Below are positions 42,057 to 51,152 of a stretch of DNA of 64,000 nt, piece by piece. Each line of letters begins with the position of its first letter. Position 1 is the first letter of the stretch. The DNA is from MGIIb-O5 sp036154155. Its GTDB lineage: Archaea > Thermoplasmatota > Poseidoniia > Poseidoniales > Thalassarchaeaceae. Location of the stretch: positions 30,843 through 94,842 of the forward strand of contig JAYZLP010000012.1 in NCBI GenBank assembly GCA_036154155.1. Reading direction: 5' to 3'. The position numbers were made by a program, and so were the translations under genes. A model generated the notes under the pieces. That model was not told the DNA's origin, did no database searches, and worked only from the letters and a program-made list of their open reading frames with translations.

Positions 42057-45000
42057 TTACCTTTCACCCATGAGTCTGTTTAGGCGGCTTTCGAATGAAT
42101 CGTCCTGACCAATTTCCGAGGCAGAAGTCCCCTCAGAGGTCACCTTTTCCCTATCTTCATCAGCAGATTCAGGCAAAACCTCCTCTTCGACATCGGCTAT
42201 TTTCTCCTTGAGAGCGGCCCTTTTCTCAAGGGCCTTCTTCTCTACCGCCAACCTAGTTTTCTCCATCATCTCTCGGCCTTCTCTGTAATTGCTGACCATC
42301 CATGAAAGTGCAATCGAAGCACCGATGACCATGGCAGCCGCGGCAACTGCCGTACTCGAATCGCTAATTCCACTATCCAATTCTTCGCCACCCGAAAGAA
42401 TCACGCTGGCCACGTTATCCGAAGGATCAGAATCCTGGTCCCACGGGAAGTCACAGCTTATCGTGGCGACCATCTCGGTTGAATCCTCAACATCCGGCCT
42501 ATCTATCGATGGCTTAGGGGCTAGGGCATTTGCAGATGTCATATCCACTATGTGGACGGAAGTGTATTGCCCCGCTTCGATTTTTATGCTGCATTGCGTC
42601 CCTGAAGGGAGCAGTTCGAAATTTTCCCTCCTTGTGGAAATTTCAATTTTCTGGCTAGCACCCTGTCCATCCAGTTCTAGCTGAACCAAACCGACGTTCC
42701 AATCCGTTCTCCGAACTTCGAAAATCTGGGACTGGGACGTCACTAGGATTCCCCTAGAGTCCAGCAATCTGATTGAAATCTCCCTGTTACCCGGAAGTGG
42801 AGCCCATTCTTCCGAGGTCAAGTTGACTATTGCAGTCGTATTCCCCCCTACAGTTCCGGATTGAGAAATCATCATGTCCCCCATGTCGTCGACTAGAATT
42901 ATCGTGTAATCGAAAGGCTCGGTTCCATTTCCTATCGAACAGCTTGCCGTAATTTCGCCTATGCTGCCATAAACCAAGCAACTAGCCCCCCTGGTGACTG
43001 GCTCCACCACTATTGACCTGTATTCCAGACTTCCTTGGTCGGAACCCGATGAAACCGAAATAGTGCCACTTCCACTGGATGTCGCCGGCCATGCCCAACC
43101 GCCAAGGGTACTCCAAATCAATGACCCTGAAAATGAATCAGTAACAATAGATCCGGAATCAGTTCCATGAATTCCCAAAAGCGCGCTATCGCCACTAGTG
43201 GACACAATGACAGGGGAACTCGCCCATGAAAAATCCCCCTTCTCGGTATCCAGATTTATTTCCCTCTGGTTTCCGGCTGTATCTTCCGCCAGAATTCGTA
43301 TGGTCTTTACACTGCCATCCCAGTCTTCACTAGGAACCAACTCTAGTGGTACGCCGGTTACCTCGCCAACACCCAGTACGACCTCGGCTCTTCCTGAGAC
43401 GGACCAACCAAGTGGAAGACTTAGGACTTGTAATGAGATGGTGCTAGGTGCGTTACCAAGGTTTTCGAGCATGGCCAATGGGTGTCCTCCCAAATCACTC
43501 ACTAACCAGTCCCCTTCTCCGGTAAGAGAGAACTCATGCGTGACTGCCACCCTTAGTGGGAAAACTATCTCGGAGGCCGCACTAGAGTCGCCTTCCCTTA
43601 GGCGGAGGTGAAGCTCCACGGCCCTTCCATAGACCGCATTCTCTGGAGGGGTGATGTTGAGAATTAGTGGCGCAGTCTCCCCTGGTGAAAGGACGGGGAG
43701 CTCGTCGGGCTCATCTACGGACCACCCTGACTCCCCTGTAATGAACATGGAAGCATATGCTCTAGTGGGCGAGTTACCAGACTGCACAACTGTGAGCTCT
43801 ATCTGCGAACCTAATGGGTCGACCTCAAGATTCGCCTGATCAGCTATCGCGTTCCATGATGGGACATGGCCTGCCTCGATAGTGAATGAGAACGTAGAAA
43901 CCTCTTCTCCTTGGGAGGATGCGGTGACTACGACGGTCATGGATGATCCGCTCCATGATTCAGCATCGACAGCTGAAACTATGCTCATAGAAACAGTCTG
44001 GTTGACTGCGACATTTTGCGCCGAGTCCCCAGTGGCGCTCCATCCTGTAGCCGAGTCCCCGTCCACTAGGTCAAGCGAGGTCACCACATCAAGATCGATT
44101 CCATCTTCCAGATTGCCCACATTTTTTGCATCAACGTCCAAGGAGAACGAGACTCCCGGATCAATGACGAAAATACTGCCATTGGCCATAGGTACAGAAT
44201 CGACACTAGCGCCGATATCCCACCTGTGGTCCTGCCTGGCCTCAAGGGCAACGGCGTCGGAGGATGATACTCCTGGATCGCCTTGTGAAATTACGGTGAA
44301 CTCAATCCACAATGGAACTCCTGCAGGCGTACTTTCAGGTAGAGTTACCGTTACTGGAATAGTTGTCAGGCTCCCCGAAGTAAGTCCGACTTCTCCTATT
44401 GAGAAATCCACAACTACTCCAGGGTCGCTGGAAATATTGGAGTCTATAATCACCGAATAGCCAAGTGAGTATACGTCATCTCCGTTACCGGGATTCTCGA
44501 GTCTGAGGACGACAAGGGAGCCTTCCTCAACATCAACCACATGCGGCTGATCTTGGGGCGAAATTACAGCCACATTCGCTCTGAAAATCTGCAATACCTC
44601 CAACGTTATGATTAGGTGGTGTTCCGAAGACTCCTGACTCGTGTCCGAGAAATAGTGGAATGCCGGAGAAGCATCCTCGGGGAGGTTAGCAATTAACGAA
44701 CCCGAAGATGTTCCGCCAGAGGGTCCGGCCATAGTTATCATATCACCCGAAACTGAGATGTCACCAGTTCCGACCCAGGACCACCCTGGCATTGCCATCC
44801 CCATTTCAGAAAGTGACCATGTGATTGTCCCGCTTTCAGCCGGCATTTCAGAAATTATCGACCATTCGAGTCCATTCGCGGGAACACTTCTGATGTGATT
44901 TCCAGAAACAACGTTCGAAGAATGGAATGTCAATTGTATGGTCTGGCATGTCTCTTCTTCCGTGCCCGTGCCAACGCACATGGTTAGAGGCGTGCCAACG

Positions 45001-47741
45001 GAATCTCCCACTGGTGCGTCGGAAGGAACCGCTAGGGTTGCAACTAACGCCAACTCTTCTCCAGGAGCCAAAATTAACGCTGACCTTTCGACCCCCTCCA
45101 TGTCGTATAGTCGTAGGTCATTGCCCCATGGCGTGCTGTCCCATGAGAGGAGAATCTGGTCTTCCTCGGCATTTCCTAGATTCTCGGCCATGAACCATGC
45201 CCCTGCATCTTGACCAGGTAGTCCGTAGCCGCTGCTCTGAGATGTTCCATCGGGCCCTCTAAGTGAGAGTCCCCTTGTTCTATTCGCCTCTATTGGAAGA
45301 TTCGCAGAAACAGAAACGTTCGAGTCTTCATCGAGGGTCAGGGTCAGTGATAGGTATCCCGAGTCCGAACCCAGTGCTTCGGAAGGCGCAGTTATGGTAA
45401 GATCAGGGGACCACGTCTCATCCACTCCAATCTCGACATTGCTAATTCCTTCCTGCGTGGAGTCCGACCACGTCCAACCCTCAGGAAGTTCGGAGTCATC
45501 TACGCTGAGGGACCATGTCCCAGCGAGCCTCCCAGTAGATCTCACAGTCGGGCTAGCAGTAGTGCTACTGCCCGGAGATACCCTGATGGGCTCAGTCGGA
45601 ATTTCGAAAGAAGCATTGTACGTCGGGACGATGGATACAATCTTGCTAGCAATGTCATTGTCCGTCCTAGTCTGAGTCAGGTTCCCGAAACTGTCTAGCT
45701 CCAATGTGAACTCATGGTCCCCAAGTGGCCCCGACCATTCAACACTGAATGTTTCAAAGGATCCTGATCCCGTTGGCTCAACGGGTTCCAGAGATGTGAA
45801 TGTCCTCCTCCCAATTTCCATTCCATCGGCATAGAGGACCGCATCAAATTCCGAATCTATGGGCCCTGTTCCAGAGTTCTCGATAAATGCAGACACCGTG
45901 ACTTCCTCGCCCGGACTGGGGGCAGTTGGATCCAACTCTATCCCACCTCCATCAAGGAGGGGCCTAACGTCGGACCTCTCTAGCGAGACAACGGTGCTAC
46001 CGATGATGATGTCCAGAGTGCCGTCTCCATCGATGTCGGCCAACGCAGGTGAAGACCAAGTTCGGTGGTTCAGCTCTAACTCATTGGCCCATTCAGTGTT
46101 GATAGCAGACCCAGTTCCCTCCGCTCCATCGAACGCCCATAGGGATCTCCCATAGGCGACTAGGAGCTCAGGCTCCCCACTACCGTCAATATCCATCCAA
46201 ACTGGGGGTGAGACAGCTATCTCGTCGTTTGGCGCCCCACTGCTCTGCTCGAGATCCCGGTGCCATGCCTCCTCGGGGCTAGAGCCATCGACATCATGAC
46301 AACCTGTGACTCCGTGTCTAGCTGTTGCAGTTTGCCACCAAGTGACCCAACAGACTCTCTCGATGGTCCCATCATCGTCTGTATCGATAACAATCGGCGG
46401 CGCGTCAGCGTATCCATTATCTGCCTCAAATGACCATATCTCAGCACCGGTGCTGATTTCTAGGCCTCTGAATTCAGCGCCATCAACAGCACCTGACCCG
46501 TCGGCATCTGTAGGTATGGTTACTACAATTTCAGGAGTCTCATCACTATCTAGATTGGCTACAACTGGGCCAGGGAGTCTGATGTGAGGCGCATCAGAGT
46601 CGCCATCTATGTTATTCAGGCTAAGGCCGTCCCATCCTGAATCCCCCGTCAACGAGTCAAGCCTCCAAACCCACATTCCGCCATTGCTGTACTCAGTGGT
46701 CGTCAATACAACATATCCAGTATTCTCATCCGTCTGTGCAAAGGCAGGGTCAGAAGGATGGCTCCCCTTGTCCAGTGTTTTTTCCCACAGCGTGGCGGGT
46801 GAGCCGCTAGAAGGCAGACTCAGTGCAACAATAACCGGATCCCCACTGTTCTCGTTTACCGCGGCAATTACCAACTCTGCATCTCCATCAAGGTCCAAGT
46901 CGGCAAGAAGTGGCTGGGCAGTTGGCTTGTGCCCCCCCAGCCATCCACTGACATATGGCCCAACGTCACTACTCACCATCAAGTCGTCATCCTCCCAAGT
47001 CCAGATTGGCTGTTGCGAACTACCCGCTCCGGGGTTCCATCCGGTAACCGAGCAGAATAGTCTGGGCGACCAAGCATCGACATTCAGAGTCCCGCCTTGG
47101 TCATACACCGCTATCACCTCCGGCTTCCCATCGTCATCCAAGTCCACAACTACAGGTGAGGCCTTGACTTTCTCTGTAACTCCGAGACTAACTTCCCATG
47201 CTAGATCAGAGTCCTCTCCCTCAATGATCCTCATGTAACTCTCACCTGATGCAGAGTCAGTCTGTACAATTATGGTGTAAAGCGAGTCTCCTCCGCACCT
47301 CTCTTCCGAGGAAGGGTCAGTGGATAGGGACGAGGTGAAATCAGCAATAGGGGTGCCAAGAGAATCAGTACCTATTGGATCGGAACCAAAATCCCAGTTT
47401 ATCACCGGGTCGACTATTGAAAGTAGGCCGGCCCCTGAATCCGAAGAATGCACATGGCCTGGAGGATTGGAAACCCTATCGGGAGTCCTACCCGGTTGTG
47501 GCCAGGCTTGGCCGCCGTCCGACCAGGGGTCAATTCCGGAACTCCTCATTTCATGGGAATCATCCAGGCTCCTCGAAACCCCTGTAGTGGCCAACATTGG
47601 CGATAGTGACATAGCTAGCATAATCGACACCGCAAAAGCTGCCCCAATTTTCATGGAAAGGAGTTTTTGCGTAGTAACAACTGTCATCAGAGTCAAATTT
47701 GGTTTTCGTAACCCACTTGAACGTTCGCCCCATATTCTCAC
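42057..47741 (-). CDS. Giant surface protein: FG-GAP beta-propeller plus CARDB/NEW3 modules
   Basis: 1894 aa from GTG 47741. A signal peptide lies at about residues 30-52 (MKIGAAFAVSIMLAMSLSP). Residues about 180-620 hold six or so FG-GAP/VCBS blades with calcium loops (VVDLDDDGKPEVIAVYD, LADLDLDGDAELVIAAV, VWMDIDGSGEPELLVAYG, LADIDGDGTLDIIIG). A CARDB-like domain follows (about 610-720), then about eight NEW3-like sandwiches. A C-terminal membrane helix (VAAAAMVIGASIALSWMV) is followed by a charged, coiled-coil-like cytoplasmic tail of about 85 residues. Likely a surface receptor or adhesin; ligand unknown. Later starts at ATG 47687 or ATG 47654 would shorten the N-terminus before the signal peptide. 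Confidence 0.75.
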   Translation of the reverse strand: MRIWGERSSGLRKPNLTLMTVVTTQKLLSMKIGAAFAVSIMLAMSLSPMLATTGVSRSLDDSHEMRSSGIDPWSDGGQAWPQPGRTPDRVSNPPGHVHSSDSGAGLLSIVDPVINWDFGSDPIGTDSLGTPIADFTSSLSTDPSSEERCGGDSLYTIIVQTDSASGESYMRIIEGEDSDLAWEVSLGVTEKVKASPVVVDLDDDGKPEVIAVYDQGGTLNVDAWSPRLFCSVTGWNPGAGSSQQPIWTWEDDDLMVSSDVGPYVSGWLGGHKPTAQPLLADLDLDGDAELVIAAVNENSGDPVIVALSLPSSGSPATLWEKTLDKGSHPSDPAFAQTDENTGYVVLTTTEYSNGGMWVWRLDSLTGDSGWDGLSLNNIDGDSDAPHIRLPGPVVANLDSDETPEIVVTIPTDADGSGAVDGAEFRGLEISTGAEIWSFEADNGYADAPPIVIDTDDDGTIERVCWVTWWQTATARHGVTGCHDVDGSSPEEAWHRDLEQSSGAPNDEIAVSPPVWMDIDGSGEPELLVAYGRSLWAFDGAEGTGSAINTEWANELELNHRTWSSPALADIDGDGTLDIIIGSTVVSLERSDVRPLLDGGGIELDPTAPSPGEEVTVSAFIENSGTGPIDSEFDAVLYADGMEIGRRTFTSLEPVEPTGSGSFETFSVEWSGPLGDHEFTLELDSFGNLTQTRTDNDIASKIVSIVPTYNASFEIPTEPIRVSPGSSTTASPTVRSTGRLAGTWSLSVDDSELPEGWTWSDSTQEGISNVEIGVDETWSPDLTITAPSEALGSDSGYLSLTLTLDEDSNVSVSANLPIEANRTRGLSLRGPDGTSQSSGYGLPGQDAGAWFMAENLGNAEEDQILLSWDSTPWGNDLRLYDMEGVERSALILAPGEELALVATLAVPSDAPVGDSVGTPLTMCVGTGTEEETCQTIQLTFHSSNVVSGNHIRSVPANGLEWSIISEMPAESGTITWSLSEMGMAMPGWSWVGTGDISVSGDMITMAGPSGGTSSGSLIANLPEDASPAFHYFSDTSQESSEHHLIITLEVLQIFRANVAVISPQDQPHVVDVEEGSLVVLRLENPGNGDDVYSLGYSVIIDSNISSDPGVVVDFSIGEVGLTSGSLTTIPVTVTLPESTPAGVPLWIEFTVISQGDPGVSSSDAVALEARQDHRWDIGASVDSVPMANGSIFVIDPGVSFSLDVDAKNVGNLEDGIDLDVVTSLDLVDGDSATGWSATGDSAQNVAVNQTVSMSIVSAVDAESWSGSSMTVVVTASSQGEEVSTFSFTIEAGHVPSWNAIADQANLEVDPLGSQIELTVVQSGNSPTRAYASMFITGESGWSVDEPDELPVLSPGETAPLILNITPPENAVYGRAVELHLRLREGDSSAASEIVFPLRVAVTHEFSLTGEGDWLVSDLGGHPLAMLENLGNAPSTISLQVLSLPLGWSVSGRAEVVLGVGEVTGVPLELVPSEDWDGSVKTIRILAEDTAGNQREINLDTEKGDFSWASSPVIVSTSGDSALLGIHGTDSGSIVTDSFSGSLIWSTLGGWAWPATSSGSGTISVSSGSDQGSLEYRSIVVEPVTRGASCLVYGSIGEITASCSIGNGTEPFDYTIILVDDMGDMMISQSGTVGGNTTAIVNLTSEEWAPLPGNREISIRLLDSRGILVTSQSQIFEVRRTDWNVGLVQLELDGQGASQKIEISTRRENFELLPSGTQCSIKIEAGQYTSVHIVDMTSANALAPKPSIDRPDVEDSTEMVATISCDFPWDQDSDPSDNVASVILSGGEELDSGISDSSTAVAAAAMVIGASIALSWMVSNYREGREMMEKTRLAVEKKALEKRAALKEKIADVEEEVLPESADEDREKVTSEGTSASEIGQDDSFESRLNRLMGER

Positions 47742-47759
47742 TCAGACCTACGGTCTGAG
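47741..47759. promoter_or_regulatory. 19-bp inverted repeat at the start of the 1894-aa gene
   Basis: CTCAGACC, TAC, GGTCTGAG: perfect 8-nt arms with a 3-nt centre. It sits between the minus-strand TATA-like box and the GTG start, a classic place for a repressor to block initiation. Confidence 0.5.
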
Positions 47760-47767
47760 CATATATC
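47760..47767 (-). promoter_or_regulatory. TATA-like box for the 1894-aa gene
   Basis: Minus-strand GATATATG is centred about 22 nt upstream of GTG 47741, so transcription would start within a few nucleotides of that codon. Confidence 0.45.
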
Positions 47768-47802
47768 GGGGTGCGCCAGCCATTTCTTCCCGTCCGTTGC
47801 GC

Positions 47803-47808
47803 TTATAC
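47803..47808 (+). promoter_or_regulatory. TATA-like box for the rpoE-spt4-rps24e-rps27ae operon
   Basis: GCTTATACAG gives an expected start near 47832, leaving a leader of about 95 nt before the rpoE ATG at 47927. Confidence 0.4.
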
Positions 47809-47926
47809 AGGAGTGGCAGGTCGCCGGGTCGCACGGACTTCTCCTCCAGAGGCTTAGCCGATGACGGACGGGAGGGAAACCCCCCGTCCTGGCTGCTTGG
47901 AGCGGTCCGTCACTGAGGCAGAAAAA

Positions 47927-48475
47927 ATGTACAGCATAATTGAGCGAGAGGACACTATTCGCATCCCAGCCGAGTACATCAGAGAGGGTCACAGCTTAGA
48001 AGACCACATTGACAGTTTGGCAAATGACGCATTCGAAGGCAGATTTGATTCCGATGAGAATTACACGGTCCTCACCTTTGAGCATAAACCAGTGGGGAGG
48101 GGTAAGATAATCCACGGGGACGGCGCAATCTACCAGGCCGTGAAGTTCAAGGCACTTCTTTTCAACATGGAAAATAACGAGGTCGTAGATGGCTATGTTT
48201 CCGATGTTTCGGAGTACGGCGCATTCGTCAGGATAGGTCCCGTCGAAGCACTCCTGCACAAATCACAGATTCTCGACGAGCCGATCCAAGTGAATATGGG
48301 GGTTAGGAGAATTGAAGGCTCCCAGACTGGCAAGCATATCGAGGAAGGTTCTCATGTACGATCTAGAGTTGTCTCAAAGGCAATTAATCAGAATGATCCT
48401 AGAGCTAGCAAGATTGGTCTGAACTGTAAGATGGATGGATTGGGCGCGGCAGATTGGCTGAAGGAGACCGACTAA
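47927..48475 (+). CDS. rpoE: RNA polymerase subunit E' (Rpb7 homologue)
   Basis: A 182-aa archaeal RNA polymerase stalk subunit. The N-terminal RNP-like domain starts MYSIIEREDTIRIPAEY, the canonical Rpb7 beginning, which decides the start; an in-frame ATG at 47861 would add a leader-encoded peptide. The C-terminal S1/OB domain (about residues 83-165) contains VVDGYVSDVSEYGAFVRIG and LLHKSQI, which bind emerging RNA. First gene of the classic archaeal cluster with spt4, rps24e and rps27ae. Confidence 0.93.
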   Translation: MYSIIEREDTIRIPAEYIREGHSLEDHIDSLANDAFEGRFDSDENYTVLTFEHKPVGRGKIIHGDGAIYQAVKFKALLFNMENNEVVDGYVSDVSEYGAFVRIGPVEALLHKSQILDEPIQVNMGVRRIEGSQTGKHIEEGSHVRSRVVSKAINQNDPRASKIGLNCKMDGLGAADWLKETD

Positions 48476-48476
48476 A

Positions 48477-48680
48477 ATGGCCAAGCAACCTTTCGCATGC
48501 GGAGATTGCAATGCAATATTGCCAGACGGGGAGGGCCAGTGTCACTACTGCCCGAACTCCCCTGTTACGACAGATTGGCAGGGTTTTGTGGTAATCCTCA
48601 ATCCAGAGAGGTCCGAGGTAGCAAAGAGGCTCAACATCACCCGGCCAGGGAATTATGCGTTGAAGGTTAACATCAGGTAG
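48477..48680 (+). CDS. spt4: Transcription elongation factor Spt4 (RpoE'')
   Basis: A 67-aa zinc protein that pairs with Spt5 on elongating RNA polymerase. The four zinc ligands are in FACGDC and QCHYCP (about residues 8-26). DWQGFVVILNPERSEVAKRLNI gives the Spt5-binding strand and helix. The ATG follows the rpoE stop by 1 nt. Length is normal for archaea. Confidence 0.92.
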   Translation: MAKQPFACGDCNAILPDGEGQCHYCPNSPVTTDWQGFVVILNPERSEVAKRLNITRPGNYALKVNIR

Positions 48681-48688
48681 GTGTAATT

Positions 48689-49048
48689 ATGCAAGTAATC
48701 GAAAGGAAGGACAATCCGCTGCTAGACAGGGTCGAGATTAGGTTTGTTTGGGATCATCCAAACTCCTCAACTCCAAAATTAGAGGAAATGGTATCCGCAG
48801 CAACAAAGATTGAGCCCGGAGCAAATTCAGAATTGGTTTTTGTCAAGGACGTAAGCACCAGGTATGGTATGCCCAGGACTACTGGGCTAGCGTTAATCTA
48901 CGCCTCAGAAGAGGCTGCTTCCATCGAACCCTCCTACATCGTAGGGAGGCACAACAAATTCAGAGGGGAAGACGAGGCAAGTGATGAACCGGCAGAGCCA
49001 GAAGAAACCCAATCAACTGATGATCAAGAAGAGGGAGGCGATGAATAA
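48689..49048 (+). CDS. rps24e: Ribosomal protein S24e
   Basis: A 119-aa small-subunit protein. The core KDNPLLDRVEIRFVWDHP and VKDVSTRYGMPRTTGLALIY match S24e. The last 22 or so residues are an acidic, low-complexity tail (EDEASDEPAEPEETQ), longer than in many archaeal homologues. It is preceded by AGGTG-type purines and joined to rps27ae by a TAATG overlap. Confidence 0.92.
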   Translation: MQVIERKDNPLLDRVEIRFVWDHPNSSTPKLEEMVSAATKIEPGANSELVFVKDVSTRYGMPRTTGLALIYASEEAASIEPSYIVGRHNKFRGEDEASDEPAEPEETQSTDDQEEGGDE

Positions 49049-49215
49049 TGCCACAGGGTTCACCCAATGGGAACGCCAAGCACTCCAAGTATTCAATTGA
49101 CGGAGATAAACTAGTCAGAGGTGAATCATGCCCGAACTGTGGCCCAGGGGTATTTCTAGCAGTACACAGCGACAGGAAGTCTTGCGGCAAGTGCGGTCAC
49201 TCTGTGAAGGCGTGA
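49048..49215 (+). CDS. rps27ae: Ribosomal protein S27ae
   Basis: A 55-aa zinc ribosomal protein, found from its TAATG overlap with rps24e. The sequence starts MPQGSPNGNAKHSKYSI and contains CPNC (about residues 28-31) and CGKCGH (about 46-51), the C4 zinc ribbon of S27ae. In eukaryotes the homologue is made as a ubiquitin fusion. The last 19 nt overlap the convergent hypothetical gene. Confidence 0.9.
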   Translation: MPQGSPNGNAKHSKYSIDGDKLVRGESCPNCGPGVFLAVHSDRKSCGKCGHSVKA

Positions 49216-50105
49216 CCCCTCCATCGACCGCTATTTGTTAGGACCCTGTCCCCGATAATCGATACTCCGATATCTTCCCTTTCCAGAATTCGTGGAGAAC
49301 CGTCTTCCATAATCCCATCATGCCTCCACCCAGTCCATTTCCAATTGCCATCGCCCGCATTTACACAGTCCATCATCGGACCTGGCAAATTGATAATCCA
49401 CGGCTCGGATCCAATCTCCTTCATCATCGCGGCATAACGGCCACTCATCATCACCATCCATCCAATATTTTCATCGAATCTCACTCCGATCACTCTCTCG
49501 GGCAATTTGAGAACTTCTGTCCTCAGGACGGCCCCTTTGTCCTCGGAAACTAGTGAAAACCCTCCAGATTCCGACCAAATGGCAATCCCGTCAGGAGTAT
49601 GGACCATGTCGATAATCGAGTCAACGTTGCTGAAATCTTGTAGCTCTGGCCACTGGGGGTAGGGGGATCTCCAGATTTCATTCGCACCTCCATCTACCCT
49701 GTAAATCCCCGTATTCAGGACTCCGAAGGTTATCTCCTCCCCATTGCTCGTCAGCCCCATCGGCTCCCCTTCTATGTCTCTGGTCCAGAGGCAAGAGTCT
49801 GGTAGGACATCAGAGGCCGAACTACCCATTGTCCTGAGAAAATCACGCCCTCTTCCGAAGCCCAATTCGCCATCGAGAGGGATAGCTCCCATGCATGCCT
49901 TCTTGAATCCCCTGTCGACCCATGCACCGATCCACTTTCCCGAACAAATAGTTCCATAGGTCGGCTGAGAAGGAAACGGGACTGAAAAATTCCCGACCGT
50001 ACGGCCTTCTGAGTCAACCTTCATGATCTCCCCCATGGAACCAACTATCACCGAGAGCGAGTCGCCTTTGTCGACCCTGACAGGGTTGAACCCCAGCCCT
50101 TGCAT
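49197..50105 (-). CDS. Beta-propeller-like hypothetical protein, 302 aa
   Basis: Not assigned to a family. No signal peptide or membrane helix, so cytoplasmic. Repeated strand patterns ending in W or G (SVIVGSMGEIMKVDSEGRTV, ITFGVLNTGIYRVDGGANEI, IAIWSESGGFSLVSEDKGAV, WMVMMSGRYAAMMKE) suggest a degenerate propeller of five to seven blades. Lies convergent to the S27ae gene (19-nt overlap) and divergent from dtdA. Function unknown. Confidence 0.6.
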   Translation of the reverse strand: MQGLGFNPVRVDKGDSLSVIVGSMGEIMKVDSEGRTVGNFSVPFPSQPTYGTICSGKWIGAWVDRGFKKACMGAIPLDGELGFGRGRDFLRTMGSSASDVLPDSCLWTRDIEGEPMGLTSNGEEITFGVLNTGIYRVDGGANEIWRSPYPQWPELQDFSNVDSIIDMVHTPDGIAIWSESGGFSLVSEDKGAVLRTEVLKLPERVIGVRFDENIGWMVMMSGRYAAMMKEIGSEPWIINLPGPMMDCVNAGDGNWKWTGWRHDGIMEDGSPRILEREDIGVSIIGDRVLTNSGRWRGHAFTE

Positions 50106-50177
50106 GCTATCTCGTCCTAATCATCCCGCTTCAAGGTGTGGCTGAAAGCATTGAAGTATGGCCCGCCTTGCCAAATC

Positions 50178-51119
50178 ATGGCCTCACTCATCCTCAGCTC
50201 CACCCTCGACGAGGCCTCGATTAATCTTGCTCGAGCGTTAGTAGAATCTTCAGACTGGCAAAACGTCGAGGATTTTGATCACGGAAGAGTTCGCCGTCAT
50301 TCTGAGAGGCCAGTTACGATCCTAGAGATTGACGAGTTGCATATTCATGCAGATGAAATCGATAGGGTCCACATGGACGAGACTGGCGATTCTATCGACG
50401 AAGTCCTAGTCCTATCTAGGCACGTTTCGTCAACAAATACGCCCGCAATAACACTTCACGCAATTGGCCTTCCAGGTATCACCCCAACTGGGGAGAAAGG
50501 GGTTGCGGGAGGTGTTAATGGGCACGTTGTTCCTCCTTCGCCGAGGTTTTCTTCGTTGTACAGGAAGATGCTAGAGGTGGCAAGAAAAAACGGCCTTGAG
50601 GAGGATTTTGATCTTACAATGGAGACTACGCACCATGGTCCGAGGCTCGAGACCCCTTCCCTGTACATTGAGATAGGCTCTACTGAGACAGAGTGGAATA
50701 GAAAAGACGCAGCAATGGTTTGGTCGACCGTAATCTGTGATGTTCTCGGACTTAATGGGGCCGAACCACAGGGAGAATGGGCCGGCAGTGGCTCAGTCAT
50801 GGTGGGTTTCGGTGGGGGCCACTACGCGCCGCGGCACAAGTCCGTGGTCGAATCTGGAGACTTTTGGCTGGGGCACGTCTTGGCAAACTACTCTCTCAGA
50901 TTCGAAAAGTCGGAAGTAGAATCGGAGATTCCTGGTGGAAACTGGAAGGAATCAGCTTCCTCTGCCATAGAGGCGACACGAGCCGCATTCCCCGGGGGTG
51001 AAATATTCGCCCACCTCGACAGGAAGTCTTTCAGGGGCTGGGAAAGAACGCTTCTAGTTAATTTCCTCGAGGAAAATGGAGTCCCCGTTCTGAGAGGAAG
51101 GGATTTGCCTCAAGAGTAA
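50178..51119 (+). CDS. dtdA: D-aminoacyl-tRNA deacylase, archaeal (DTD2)
   Basis: A 313-aa proofreading enzyme that removes D-amino acids from mischarged tRNA. The archaeal/plant DTD2 pattern is visible: LVLSRHVSSTNTPAITLHAIG (about residues 76-96), TMETTHHGPRLETPSLYIEIGS (about 149-170), GFGGGHYAPRH and the C-terminal FLEENGVPVLRGRD. ATG 50178 (MASLILSSTLDEAS) is chosen because the family begins there. It is followed 33 nt later by proline dehydrogenase on the same strand. Confidence 0.9.
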   Translation: MASLILSSTLDEASINLARALVESSDWQNVEDFDHGRVRRHSERPVTILEIDELHIHADEIDRVHMDETGDSIDEVLVLSRHVSSTNTPAITLHAIGLPGITPTGEKGVAGGVNGHVVPPSPRFSSLYRKMLEVARKNGLEEDFDLTMETTHHGPRLETPSLYIEIGSTETEWNRKDAAMVWSTVICDVLGLNGAEPQGEWAGSGSVMVGFGGGHYAPRHKSVVESGDFWLGHVLANYSLRFEKSEVESEIPGGNWKESASSAIEATRAAFPGGEIFAHLDRKSFRGWERTLLVNFLEENGVPVLRGRDLPQE

Positions 51120-51152
51120 TCGTGAAGTCTCTCCTGCCTCCTCGGAGGTAAG

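Noticed and set aside
46609..47238. Open frame on the plus strand (209 aa) and similar frames across 42-47 kb
   Set aside because: All are antisense to the 1894-aa surface protein, which has clear FG-GAP blades; no independent start signal or motif was seen.
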